A stretch of DNA of 64,000 nt from Flaccisagitta enflata. Lineage: Eukaryota > Chaetognatha > Sagittoidea > Aphragmophora. The stretch lies in NCBI GenBank assembly GCA_965153355.1, contig OZ231126.1, positions 94,302,001 through 94,366,000 of the forward strand, in the 5' to 3' direction. The translations under genes were made by a program, and so were the position numbers. The notes beneath the pieces were generated by a model, which was not told the DNA's origin, made no database searches, and worked only from the letters and a program-made list of their open reading frames with translations. Shown here piece after piece: positions 22,308 to 33,569 of this stretch; position 1 is the stretch's first letter, and the number at the start of each line of letters is the position of its first letter.

Positions 22308-24839
22308 ATGGCGAAACGCGGAAGAGACAGATGGGCGGACGTCGACATCAGCCATCTTGACGGTGACCCAGAGAGAAAGAAACAGGCGATGACTTTCAAA
22401 AACAAAATTATTGGGTTCCAACGTGGCAGGTCATTCCGACCTAACGATTTTGATTATGACCGAGAAATCCATGATTCGGAATATGTCACAACCAAGTATT
22501 GGGCCGACCACAAGTGCGAGAGGATGCTGCAGGAGCTTGAGAAAGGTCCCCAAATCATCATTCTGGAAACAAGAGGCGACTCCGACATTTGGTTGGAAAA
22601 GCGGAAACAGATGGATGGTGACAAATTTGATCGCAATCCCGAGTCAGCGGGGGTAGTTGGCATCAGTATCAGACTGCTTCGTGACAAAAAGGACGATATA
22701 CACGCCTATTTGAATGTTGGGAAACTGATTCATACAGAATGCAACGGAATGCCCACACTGCTAGATTCGATTACCGCGGTCATAATGCACAAAAACTCTC
22801 TCTTCATTGGACCAAATATTTCGCGGCATCTCATGAGAATCGAGAATTCTTTCTTTTCATGTCTCGACGGCGTGCGTTATCTCGGCCTAACGGATTTGGT
22901 GCGACGTTGGGAAAGGTTCAAGCTGGATGAATGGGATAGATTCTCGATAGATCCATACACTTCAAGAGGTGTTTTGCATTGTTTCCATTCGGTTTATGAG
23001 GGTCTAACATATTTCCGCAACGCATTCGAAATAGTCGCCGATTGGGATAATTTTACGGAGGAAAGAACGTCGAAAACCTTGTACGCCATGGGCAGCACTT
23101 GGGCCTCTGGGGAAGTGGTGCGGGAAGTCCTCTACGATTTTGACAACAAATGCCACTTCCAATTGTCGGTTATGTTCACCATTTACCCACGACGAGCCTA
23201 CGATGAACGGATTGACGAAATGCGTAGGGCGGACGCGTTGAGCGTGCCAAAATGGCGTGAGGTCAAAGTTTGGCCAAATGCGAAGTCAGACGGCTCACCA
23301 GGTTGCACATTTGGACTTGGTAATCCATCTAAGATTCGGGATTTACAGCGTGAGGAGTGGGAAGAAAAAGTTAAGAACGTCCCAGATGATATGCGCCGTT
23401 TGAAACAGCAGAGGCTGGACAGCGATGTGAGTGACGCGGAAAAAGTTGATGTGCTGCGCGCGGATGAAAAGAAACAGAAGGCGGCGTTAAGGGAACAAGC
23501 GCGGAAAGTCGCCAGGTCAATCCACTCGTCGATGGACGATGAAACGCTAAAGGGTATCCTTAAGGTGGAAGACGGCGACCACGTCGATTTGCTTGTGGGG
23601 TTGATGCACAACCTGAAAATGGTCACTCCGATGAAACGAGTGTTGTCATATTTCAGTTATTTGCCTTACGACCTCAAATCCCGCTTCATCGAAATATTGG
23701 AGGTGGAAGGTTATTTTGCGAACAAACCCACCATGAACATCCTCGCCATCATAAACGCCATTGAGTTGTTCAACCCTGACCCTCGAATTTTTCTTCTGTT
23801 CAAGACATGCAATCCCGGATTCGGCACTTGGGTAAGCAGCATAATATCTGAGCATCGCAAGAAGATCTTGGCCTATCTCTCGGTCTACCTCAACTACCCC
23901 ATGGATGCACGTCAACAAAAGCTCGAGAATTCCCCTTTCTTCCGCCGTGATCGTTTGTCCACTTACATGCGCAAAGACGAGGAAATGATACTCGTGATAG
24001 AAAACATCTGTCAAGCAACAGGCGATGAACCAACAGTCTCTTACTTTCGATTCACGCGTAAAAGCTTCATCGCAAAACTCATCGTAGATGGGAAAAATGG
24101 AAAGGTCTCGGTCGAGAACGCAGCCAAACAGGCGGTAGAGTTTTCAAAAGATTCTCACGAAGACCATCGAGACATGGTTACTTCATTAGCCGAGTGGACC
24201 CCAGTGGCGGCAAAAGTGAAGGAAATAACCCAATGTTTCGCCACGGTGCCGCAGTTTCAATGCCCTGATCAAAACTTGGTTGTCGAGCCAGCTTGCCGGT
24301 CCACTTTACACAAAAACCAATCGATTACGGAAGTATGTGTAATCAGGTCTTGGGACGACTTCACAAAAGTAAAACCTGATCTCGGCCAATGGGCGTTCAT
24401 CTATTCTTTGGAGAATAAAAATCCGCGCAAAATAACAGAGACTCCATCTGTCCTTGCCTTCAAATCTCGGTTTTCGCCGGTGTGCGCTTTATTTCCTCAG
24501 GAAATGGACGAGGATTTGCTGATTGAGATTTTGAGGCAAATTGGGAAAGGCCTAATCGCGACTTGTTGCTTAAAATTTCACCGCATGTTTTTCAAGCGCT
24601 ATGGTGCAGGGGAGAAATTCCTGGATGTTGCACAGGCTCTGATTAGGTCAGCCAGTGGAAAAAGTGTTGAAACGGCGTGCAACTACGTCTATGAGCACAG
24701 GTTTTGCTGGTCAACCAGAGAGGAATGGATGGAACGGCGTTTGACGGCGGATCAAGAATTCCATCTTGCGTACTACATGGAAATGATGGTAAGGGCAATG
24801 CTCAAAATCGGCGTCAACACGATCGATTGCCGCAATTAA
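22308..24839 (+). CDS. Unrecognised 843-residue third ORF of the LTR retrotransposon
   Basis: An uninterrupted ORF on the element's sense strand between pol and the 3' LTR, the place where envelope-like genes sit in errantiviruses and retroviruses. I do not recognise the family. It begins MAKRGRDRWADVD. I see no N-terminal signal peptide, no long hydrophobic segment for membrane anchoring and no furin-like site, so it does not read as an envelope glycoprotein. The protein is charged, Trp-rich and soluble-looking. Residues about 345-405 are strongly charged and helical and could form a coiled coil. Residues 440-530 are rich in aromatic and aliphatic residues typical of a globular helical domain. 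Cysteines are scattered without a clear zinc-finger pattern. No polymerase, nuclease or protease motif is apparent. Codon usage and base composition look like those of gag and pol. The long clean frame in an element with broken pol suggests it has been kept intact or that the copy is very young. Confidence 0.8.
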   Translation: MAKRGRDRWADVDISHLDGDPERKKQAMTFKNKIIGFQRGRSFRPNDFDYDREIHDSEYVTTKYWADHKCERMLQELEKGPQIIILETRGDSDIWLEKRKQMDGDKFDRNPESAGVVGISIRLLRDKKDDIHAYLNVGKLIHTECNGMPTLLDSITAVIMHKNSLFIGPNISRHLMRIENSFFSCLDGVRYLGLTDLVRRWERFKLDEWDRFSIDPYTSRGVLHCFHSVYEGLTYFRNAFEIVADWDNFTEERTSKTLYAMGSTWASGEVVREVLYDFDNKCHFQLSVMFTIYPRRAYDERIDEMRRADALSVPKWREVKVWPNAKSDGSPGCTFGLGNPSKIRDLQREEWEEKVKNVPDDMRRLKQQRLDSDVSDAEKVDVLRADEKKQKAALREQARKVARSIHSSMDDETLKGILKVEDGDHVDLLVGLMHNLKMVTPMKRVLSYFSYLPYDLKSRFIEILEVEGYFANKPTMNILAIINAIELFNPDPRIFLLFKTCNPGFGTWVSSIISEHRKKILAYLSVYLNYPMDARQQKLENSPFFRRDRLSTYMRKDEEMILVIENICQATGDEPTVSYFRFTRKSFIAKLIVDGKNGKVSVENAAKQAVEFSKDSHEDHRDMVTSLAEWTPVAAKVKEITQCFATVPQFQCPDQNLVVEPACRSTLHKNQSITEVCVIRSWDDFTKVKPDLGQWAFIYSLENKNPRKITETPSVLAFKSRFSPVCALFPQEMDEDLLIEILRQIGKGLIATCCLKFHRMFFKRYGAGEKFLDVAQALIRSASGKSVETACNYVYEHRFCWSTREEWMERRLTADQEFHLAYYMEMMVRAMLKIGVNTIDCRN

Positions 24840-25373
24840 AGGTAACAAGGTATGGCCTGAATGGTACTTGAGTTGTTTGCTTGTTTTTGAGTAAATTAGT
24901 GTTTTGGGTGGCCTCCAATGGTCACCAAGCACGTCACATTTAGTGGTAGTTAAATATTAATAAGAATTTTACTCAAAGTTTAAAATTATGACAATGGATT
25001 GTGGTCATTTCCTTGAGTGGCAAATCCTTCATCTGTCATATTTTCTTTTTCCGCTAGATTTCAATTTGAATAATAACTTTTTCATACAAACAACTCAGTA
25101 TCTATGTTTCTTGAATCCCATTTATTTTTGATAACCACTCTCTCCTAATGATTCTCAACAATGGTGCTGTTGACTTTGTAAATAATTGATGCGAATATTG
25201 TTATCGGCGGCTCACTCATCATGGATCTTTCTCGCGGAATCTCTCCTCAGTTTATTAGATGATTATGATTGAAGATTAAAGTTGTCGGATAAATGAACGA
25301 TGTATCGACTATTTTTCGCCGCCGTCAACTGCGGTATCTCGCGGGGACGCTCGATTTGGTACCCCCGGGCGCC
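24840..25373 (+). other. 3' untranslated part of the retrotransposon
   Basis: AT-rich, without an ORF. A polypurine tract is expected directly before the 3' LTR, but the last ~50 bases read GCGGGGACG.. and then TTTGGTACCCCCGGGCGCC. Only a short G-rich run at about 25351-25357 qualifies, roughly 17 bp away from the LTR. Confidence 0.6.
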
Positions 25374-26174
25374 TGTTGCGCCTCCATTTAGGCGCCTCGA
25401 CGACTACAACGACGACGACGATGATATCGACGACGATGATGACGGTGATTGATTGGACGATGGCAGACGCCGAAGATGATCATGAGCTAGACTCATTTCG
25501 ACGGAGATTTGACGGACGCTGAAGACGGCCTCATCTCGGCCTCGCTCAGGCCCCATTTTGGCCTCATTTGGACCTCATCACGGCCTCATTTGGACTTCAT
25601 TTGGGCCTCATTTGGGACTATTTCGGGCCTCGTCTGGGCCTCATTCCAGCCTCATTCCAGCCTCATTCCAGCCTTATTTCAGCCTCATTTCAGCCTCATT
25701 TCAGCCTCATTGCTTTTGTCATTTATGCTTATGATTCAGATGCTCATTTTCCTTTTCGTTTTCAGACTAAGAAACAGTTTTCATCACCATTTTCATGACC
25801 GGTTTTCTCTTAGTATGATATTTGCTTGCATTACCGTCCCTTTGCTCATTCAGGCCTAGATTTGAGCCTGATTAGGGCCTTACGCGATCGATTCTTTGGG
25901 CGAGACTGGAACAGCGGCCCCTCGCAGATCAGGCAGACTCGTATCTCTGGGACTCATATCCTCATTGATTCCATCGACGGACTTTGGCAACGGGCCCGCG
26001 GATTTGGCCAACAGACTTCCCGACTTGACCAACACCGATATATGCCGGCATTGACGACTCGATTCCACGCACGACGCCGCCGCCGCCCCCGCCTCAGACG
26101 CTCATTTCCGGTCCAGACGTCCGCCGACGAACGCGGTGATCGACGCTTATTTGGTACTCATCATCCTCCTTTCA
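25374..26174 (+). repeat. 3' LTR (801 bp)
   Basis: Direct copy of 13641-14441. The only difference I can see is T at 25984 against C at 14251. It is followed by TCGG, the target duplication. Confidence 0.97.
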
Positions 26175-26313
26175 TCGGTCCATCAGTCTGTCGGTTCATC
26201 GGTCCAACAGTCCATCTGTAAGTCTGTCCATTGGTCCACTGGCTAGGGTATGGATGGGAGTTGGACGCCCCTGCCCACTTGTCCGCAACGAGATTGTGAC
26301 CCCGCGTGACTTA
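26175..26313 (+). repeat. Paired-box dispersed element, copy 7, right half
   Basis: Resumes with the GGTCCATC run, then CCCCTGCCCACTTG, distal box GTCCGCAACG and GATTGTGACCCCGCGTGACTTAT. This last module is shared with the copy at 45064-45283. Confidence 0.82.
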
Positions 26314-26335
26314 TATTAACTCTCCCCCCCTTTTT

Positions 26336-26833
26336 GGGCAGCGGTCCCGAAGGGGCCGATGACCTATGCTTTCACACAGGGGAAATTTCTCCTCCTTCTT
26401 CTTCTCCAACTGTCTACCCCCTTCAAAGCTCATATCCCAGCCTTTAGACCCAAATCCCAGCATCAAGGCCCAAATTCTAGCCTAAACTAAAGGCCCAAAT
26501 TCTAGCCTACAGGCCCAAATCCTAGCCTTCAGGCTCAAATCCCAGCCTCAAGCCTTAAGTCCCAGCCTTAGGGCAAATCCCAGCATCTTGGCTCAAATTA
26601 CAGCAAAGAGGCTCAAATCACAGCTTCGAGGCTCAAATCACAGCCTTGATCAAATCACAGCCTCGAAGCTCTTATCCCATGATTTATGCTCAAATTCAAG
26701 CCTGGAGCCTCAAAACTTACTTAGCATAGGTCATCGGCCCCTTCGGGGCCGCTGCCCCTCTCACCATCACACATCCACAAATAGTCACTTAGGGGCAACG
26801 GGTACCGCTGACCATCTAACGCTTTTGCGACTA
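26336..26833 (-). repeat. GGCAGCGGCCCC element, copy 2 (most complete)
   Basis: Left end GGGCAGCGGTCCCGAAGG with GGCCGATGACCTATGC (to about 26370). The same block returns inverted at 26724-26758, giving ~35-bp terminal inverted repeats that each also form a CGGCCCC..GGGGCCG hairpin. Between them lie ~20-bp units of the type GGCTCAAATCCCAGCCT. Outside the right repeat is GGGTACCGCTGACC ending in TTTTGCGACTA, matching copy 1 in inverted orientation. Confidence 0.8.
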
Positions 26834-26971
26834 TTTTTATCTCCTCCCAGATCCTCGTTTTCTTTCAGTCGAAGAAGACAATCGATTACCTGCCTTAAGT
26901 TTTTTTTTTTTTCTGGAGTCATTTGCCTCATCTTTCTATTTTCTCCAACTGTCTCATTGTTCCACTGCCTT

Positions 26972-27139
<168 letters not shown>

Positions 27140-27198
27140 TGTTTCTGTCTAAGCCGCTGACTTTCTGTCTGTCTCTGACTCTGATCTATATGTTCTCC

Positions 27199-27347
27199 CT
27201 TTTCTTTTTCTTTTTCTTTTTCTTCTTCTTCTTCTTCTTCTTCTTCTTCTTCTTCTTCTTCTCCTTCTTCTTCTTCTTCTTCTTCTTCTTCTTCTTCTTC
27301 TTCTTCTTCTTCTTCTTTTTCTTTTTTATTTCTTTTTCTTCATCTTC
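27199..27347 (+). repeat. (TTC)n microsatellite with TTTTTC ends
   Basis: TTC trinucleotides flanked by CTTTTT units. Confidence 0.95.
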
Positions 27348-27360
27348 TACTTTTTCATCT

Positions 27361-27510
27361 AGTCGCGTGCGGTTCAATCCGTCAGCACTTTACTTTTTTT
27401 ATGATTTTATTTCTTTGACCTCACTGCTCCTGCCCAAATGGTCTGGTGACCTCAAAAATAGCCCCTGCTTACCCGCACGCGACTTCGGTAGCCGTGTATC
27501 CGGCGTTGTT
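27361..27510 (+). repeat. Paired-box dispersed element, copy 8 (internal deletion)
   Basis: Left box AGTCGCGTGC, then directly GGTTCAATCCGTC and CAGCACTTTACTTTTTT, the TGACCTCA..GCTCCTGCCCAAATGG module, CCCGCACGCGACT and a GCCGTGTATCCGGCGTTGTT end. Left and distal boxes are perfectly complementary. The adjacent complement and most of the GTCC run are missing. Confidence 0.8.
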
Positions 27511-27830
27511 CTTCTCCTTCTTGTTCCTCCTTTTGTTTTCCCTCCTTCAAGCTCACAGCACTTACTTTGTCGTCGGGACGATCAACAGTTGAAGAAGATA
27601 AACGTTTTCCTCCTTTTTCCTCCTTTTTCCATCCTTTTTTCCTCCTCTTTTTTACCCGCCCATTTCCATTTCGTGGTCCCCTTCTTATCTTCTTTCTTGT
27701 TCTGCCCCCCCCCCCCCCTTCCTCAGTTTCACCAAAATTCATCATGTTTATCTATTTCTTCACGGGAAAGAAAACTTCAGAAATAAATGCCCAAGGAACT
27801 TTCTTGAGGCTATTACATTATACTATACAG
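27511..27830. other. Pyrimidine-rich sequence, no gene seen
   Basis: CTCC/TTCC-rich on the plus strand with a C run at about 27706-27718. No supported feature. Confidence 0.5.
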
Positions 27831-28400
27831 ATAGACCGACAGATAGACAGACAGATACACTGACAGATAGACAGACAGATAGACAGACATGGTCTTTATG
27901 GCAACTCTTGAGATTATACTCATGTATCATTTTCGAAGGGGGCGTCAGGGGCGTGATGACTTATTTTACATTATGGAAGTATCTTGCCTAATATAAAGGC
28001 TTTATCAGTGATGGTTTGTCAATCATTATTGATCTTTATTAATCATTATTGAACACACTGTATGTAACATTGTAATTTAGATTACTTTCTCCATCTACAC
28101 TGAGGTGTGAATCAACAACATATGTATCAATTACATATCACATCATTGACTGTTTGGTCATTTACCTTCTCCTGCTATTCGATTCTTCATTTTTCTGGAA
28201 CTCAAATCGGCTTTCCTGAACTCCATCAAGCCAGATAAAGTTACTTCCATAATGTGAAATAAGTCATTACACCCCCTGACGCCCCCTTCGAAAATGATAC
28301 ATGAGTATAATCTCAAGAGTTGCCATAAAGGCCATGTCTGTCTATCTGTCTGTCTGTCAGTTCATCTGTCTGTCTATCTGTCTGTCTATCTGTCTCTGTT
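27831..28400. mobile_element. Palindromic element with ~100-bp arms
   Basis: The arm 27887-27981 (ACATGGTCTTTATGGCAACT through TTATGGAAGT) returns inverted at 28242-28342 with few differences. Both arms continue outward into ACAGATAG / CTATCTGT microsatellite, so the true ends are hidden. The ~260-bp centre is AT-rich and without an ORF. A non-autonomous DNA transposon is likely; the superfamily is unknown. Confidence 0.75.
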
Positions 28401-28448
28401 CATCTCTCTGTCTCTCTGACTCTATCTCCTCTCAGTCTCTGTCTCTAT

Positions 28449-28970
<522 letters not shown>

Positions 28971-29051
<81 letters not shown>
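28971..29051 (+). repeat. (CT)n microsatellite
   Basis: Uninterrupted CT dinucleotides. Confidence 0.97.
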
Positions 29052-29054
<3 letters not shown>

Positions 29055-29670
29055 CCGGCACACGCCATAGGTTTGAATCGGTTTTTTGACGCCCAGACAT
29101 CGGCCTAAATCCGCGACGTAAGCTTGCCTCGGGGGCTGAGGCGGCTTGCCTCGTGGCAGCTGCCGTAATGCCTCTCAACTAAGAATAACCCCCAAATTTA
29201 CCCTCATCTTTCGTTTTGAGTTTTTACACCCTCTATCCCGCCCTTTTTTCCCCCAGACTGTAATACATGTCTTCTCATTTAACAAAATGCATTGTTCATT
29301 TGTCGTTAAGAATGCAACAGCAACATTACATCTCCGCCCCAAAGCCAAGTGCTCAATCAGAAACTTATAAACCAATCTATTACGTACAGTTAAATAACGC
29401 AATAACGGACATCAAGGGATTGGCAAATTCTGTTGATTATTCATGGCTCACTGGAGCCGATTGCAGTAAAGGAAATATCTGTATCTTCACCGGTTAGCCC
29501 TGTTTGCAGTATCCCCTGCGCTAAACCCTGATCATGGTTTTCTTCATGCATCCAACGAACATGACAAAGAACGGCTACTCAGCTGACCAGTCTTTACAAC
29601 AACCGAAAGGCCCCTCACTTCCAAACGATGGGCGCCACCTCCATCATCTGTCAACTGGCGCCACTACCAT
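29052..29670. other. No feature seen
   Basis: Mixed sequence without a supported gene. Short open frames only. Confidence 0.45.
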
Positions 29671-30530
29671 CTCAGATCGACCAGTGCTACCACAATCACC
29701 ACTCTACCAGTGCTACCACTATCACCACTCTACCAGTGCCACCACTATCACCACTCTACCAGTGCCACCACTATCACCACTCTACCAGTGCCACCACCAT
29801 CACAAGTTGACCATGCCACCTCTCTGACTACTTAACCACCACCTTCACCACTCCAACATTGCCACCTCCATAATCACTTGACCAGTGCCACCTCCACCAC
29901 CACTCCAGCATTGCCACCTTCATCATCACTTGACCATTGCCACCTCCATCACCACTTGACCAGTGCCATCTCCATCACCACTCCACCATTGCCACCTCCA
30001 TCCTCACTTGACCATTGCCACCTCCATCATCACTTGACCATTGCCACCTCCATCATCACTTGACCAGTGCCACCTCCATCACCACTTGACCAGTGCCATC
30101 TCCATCACCACTCCACCATTGCCACCTCCATCATCACTTGACCATTGCCACCTCCGTCATCACTTGACCATTGCCACCTCCATCATCACTTGACCATTGC
30201 CACCTCCATCATCACTTGACCATTGCCACCTCCATCATCACTTGACCATTGCCACCTCCATCATCACTTGACCATTGCCACCTCCATCATCACTTGACCA
30301 GTGCCACCTCCATCATCCCTTGATCAGTGCCACCTCCATCATCACTTGACCATTGCCTTGACCATTGCCATCTCCATCACCACTCCACCATTGCCACCTC
30401 CATCATCACTTGACCAGTGCCACCTCCATCACCACTCCACCATTGCCACCTCCATCACCACTTGACCAGTGCCACCTCCATCACCACTTGACCAATGCCA
30501 CCACTATCAACACTCGACCGGTGCCACCTC
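29671..30530 (+). repeat. 26-bp minisatellite, about 32 units
   Basis: Units of the form ACCATTGCCACCTCCATCAT plus CACTTG, period 26, with variants (CCACTCC, CAGTGCC). The period is not a multiple of three, so no single frame gives a regular protein repeat. Confidence 0.93.
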
Positions 30531-30918
30531 CTTCACCAATCGACGGGCGACCGAGGGACAGAAAAAGATCAGCCGGCGTCGATTTCGATTTCTGAGGAGG
30601 CGCCGCGGCGCTGTCATTGCCGAGACCAACGATGGCGCCGCTGCCGACGCGACGCCGACGTCGGTTCAAATGCCGATGCCGATGCCGACGCCGATGCCGA
30701 TGCCGATGCCGATTCCGAAGCCGGCACTGGCGCCGTTGGGAACCGACGTGGGGAACCGATGATAGCTGAGGCGTTGATCGTGGGAAAATTGTCACGGAAT
30801 TGGTAGGGAGAGGAGGAGGAAGAGGAGGAGGAGAAGGAGAAGGAGAAGGAAAAGGAGAAGAAGAAAAATGATGAGGCGGGTAAAGGAGAGACAGTCATCG
30901 ATCGAATAGAAAGTAAAA

Positions 30919-30976
<58 letters not shown>

Positions 30977-31273
30977 GGCAGGGAGGCGCTCGACGCTAGA
31001 GGAGATTGGCAACTGCGACGAAGCCGTGGGAAGAAAAAGACGGCGGTACGTCAACGCCGGGCTGAGCCGCTTCCGGCACCGGTGGATCAACGGAAGTGCG
31101 CCGACGGTGGCGCGCCGACGGTGGCGCAACGGCAAGACGCGCCGGCACCGGCGCCGAAACCGACGCCGGCGGAGCAAAAGTGAGGAAAAAAGAGACTCCC
31201 GGCCGAGAAAAAGTTGTTGTTTGATTGTTGGTCGGAAGCGAACGCGTCGCACACACGCCGCGCACATTCGTTC

Positions 31274-31333
<60 letters not shown>

Positions 31334-31414
31334 ATCAAAGACGTAAGGAACACGCGACAACCGAGATTCGCCTAGCTTTCTTTCTCTCTCTCTCGCTCTC
31401 GCTCTTGCTCTCGC

Positions 31415-31483
<69 letters not shown>

Positions 31484-31564
31484 GGCCGAACCCCCGGACA
31501 CCGGCGCCCTCCTCAGCAGAAGCGCCCGACTGGAAAACGCCCTCCACAGATGAGAGGGAAAAGT

Positions 31565-31606
<42 letters not shown>

Positions 31607-31868
31607 GGCTACCAACGAGGGAGAGGTCGACGAATCTTAGGACCTTAGAATTTTGGGACTTTTTTACCCAAAATCTTGGCAGGACAGTGCTGTGCTGTGG
31701 TGCGCTGTGGTGCGCTGTGGTGCGCTGTAGTGCGCTGTGGTGCGCTGATCAGTGTACCGCTGTTCTGTGATGGTATAATTTTTGTGCTTTCTTTCTTCCT
31801 GCTTTCATTTGCTTCTTTCCTTCGATTTCTTTTTTTCAGTAACCTGTTCATCTTTTTTCCGGTTTTTC

Positions 31869-31951
<83 letters not shown>

Positions 31952-32369
31952 TTGGTGTCACCGCGGTTCCGTTTTCCCTCCCGCCTTTCCTCGGCCTCCT
32001 CCACTTCCGCTCCTTCTTCTCCTCCTCCTCCTCCTCTTCAATCGCCGCTTCCGCCACCACCGCCTTAGAAGAATCCTCTTGGAGCGGCTTCACTTTTGCC
32101 GCCGCCGCCGGTGCCGCTTATACCGCTGCCGCTTCAACCGCTGCCGCCTACAAGAGAAACGGGGACGCAAGAAAAAAACTTTTCCTTGTTTTTTTTTCTT
32201 CTCAAGTCTTGAAGGTTCTTTCTGTCTTTTTTCCTTCTTCTTTTTAGTTCTTCTGATTCCTCTTTTTTCCTTTTTTCCCCCATTTTCATGCCTCCTCGAG
32301 TTAGGCAATGAAAGGGACAAGAGGCACGGAAATAGAGCAGAAGAGGGAGATGAAGAAGAAATGGTAGAA
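30531..32369. other. GC-rich region with alternating GA and CT tracts, no gene assigned
   Basis: (GA)n at 30918-30974, 31276-31330 and 31567-31605. (CT)n at 31379-31480 and 31872-31949. A CCGATG run lies at 30671-30715, a ~10-bp repeat TGCGCTGTGG at 31688-31750 and many CCG/CGG words lie between. CpG density is higher than in the flanks, so a promoter or untranslated exon is possible. The open frames are low-complexity and I do not call a protein. Confidence 0.55.
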
Positions 32370-32867
32370 AAAAGAAAAAAAAAGAAAGAAGAGAAAAAAG
32401 AAGATAAAGAAGAAAAGAAGAACAACAAAAACAAGAGCAAGAGCAAGAACAAGAGCAAGAGTAAGAGCAAGAAAAAGAAAAAGAAAAAGAAAAAGAAAAA
32501 GAAAAAGAAAAAGAAACAGAAGCAGAGCAAGAGCAAAAGAGAAATTGCAAGAACAAGAACAAGAGCAAGAGCAAGAACAAGAACAAAAACAAGAAAAAGA
32601 AAAAGAAAAAGAAAAAGCAAAAGCAAAAGCAAAAGCAAAAGCAAAAGCAAAAGAAAAAGAAAAAGCAAAAGAAAAAGAAAAAGAAACAAAAATAGAAATA
32701 GAAATAGAAATAGAAATGAAATAGAAATAGAAATGAAATGAAAAGAAAAAGAAAAGAAAAGAAGAGGCAAGAGAAGATCAAGAGCAAGGAAAGAACAAGA
32801 GCAAGAGCAAGAGCAAGAAAGAAAAACAAGAAAGAAAAAGAAAAAGAAAAGAAAAGAAAAAGAAAAG

Positions 32868-32902
<35 letters not shown>

Positions 32903-32930
32903 GAAAAAGAAAAAGAGGAATAGAATAACA
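32370..32930 (+). repeat. Purine-only tract of AAAG, AAGAGC and AAATAG units
   Basis: About 560 bp of nearly pure purine on the plus strand. The 6-bp units AAGAGC, AAAAGC, AAAAAG and AAATAG succeed one another in blocks. Confidence 0.95.
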
Positions 32931-33163
32931 ACGGCAACGATATGAATAACAAAATAAAAAACCAGATAAGCAGAGAAAGATGATTTTGGAGAGCGCAAGC
33001 TGCCGCAACAGGTGCGCATTTTGCGTGCAATCTGCAGAATCTACGAGTTCTTCGGAAGTTTCACATTTCAATTCGACCCTCTTTGGAATCTCTCTGTAAT
33101 GCTGAATATTTTTTCCACCCCCTATTTGGCCATCACTTTTTTTTGCCATCGCTTTTTTTCTTC

Positions 33164-33550
33164 TTTTTAGTCGCGTGCTCCGCGACTCTACAACCCGCTT
33201 TGTCGGTCCGTCGGTTGGTCAGTCGGTCCGTCCGTTGGTCCGTCCGTCGGTCCGTCTGTCGGTCCGTCCGTCCGTCCGTCCGTCCGTCCGTCCGTCCGTC
33301 CATCCGTCCGTCCGTCCGTCCGTCCGTCCGTCCGTCCGTCCATCCGTCCGTCCGTCCGTCCGTCCGTCCACCCGTCCGTCCGTCCGTCCGTCCGTCCGTC
33401 CGTCCGTCCGTCCGTCCGTCCGTCACACTTTACTTTTTGGGGTTTTGGTGGTCTTTGGCCTCAATGCTCCTGCCCAAATGATGAAGTGACCTCAAATATG
33501 GCCCCTGCCCACCCGCACGCGACTTAGGTAGCCATGTATCTGGCCTTGTT
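33164..33550 (+). repeat. Paired-box dispersed element, copy 9 (full length, type A)
   Basis: TTTTTAG, left box AGTCGCGTGC, adjacent CGCGACT, CTACAACCCGCTTTGTCGG, ~220 bp of (GTCC)n (33205-33423), TCACACTTTACTTTTT, GCTCCTGCCCAAATGATGAA, CTCAAATATGGCCCCTGCCC, distal box GCACGCGACT, and GCCATGTATCTGGCCTTGTT. Left and distal boxes are perfectly complementary. This is the reference copy for type A. Confidence 0.9.
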
Positions 33551-33569
33551 TTTTTTGTCATCGACCATC

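Larger units (their letters stand above)
13641..26174 (+). mobile_element. Ty3/Gypsy-type LTR retrotransposon with an extra third ORF
   Basis: A complete 12,534-bp insertion bounded by two 801-bp direct LTRs that start TGTTGCG and end CTTTCA, so TG..CA termini. The four bases before the 5' LTR (TCGG, 13637-13640) are repeated after the 3' LTR (26175-26178). This could partly be chance, because the target is a GTCC/GTCGG run, but the paired-box element is cleanly split by the insertion. Internal order is primer site, gag, pol (protease, reverse transcriptase, RNase H, integrase), then an unknown 843-residue ORF. Integrase after RNase H is the Ty3/Gypsy order. Comparing the LTRs by eye I see one difference (C at 14251, T at 25984), so the insertion is recent. 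Pol carries two in-frame stops, so this copy may depend on protein made elsewhere. Clade within Ty3/Gypsy is unresolved. Confidence 0.95.

Noticed and set aside
22308-24839. Third ORF as a retroviral-type envelope gene
   Set aside because: Position fits, but there is no signal peptide, membrane segment or cleavage site that I can see.
27361-27385. GGTTCAATCC as a pol III B box, making the paired-box family a tRNA-derived SINE
   Set aside because: The word is created by an internal deletion in this one copy and is absent from the other copies; no A box is seen.
30531-32369. CpG-rich region as a host gene with Ala/Asp- or Pro-rich exons
   Set aside because: Composition suggests a possible promoter, but all open frames are low-complexity and I see no domain or convincing splice structure.
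32090-33030. Two ~300-residue Phe/Leu/Ser-rich ORFs on the minus strand
   Set aside because: They are reverse-strand readings of a purine-only tract.
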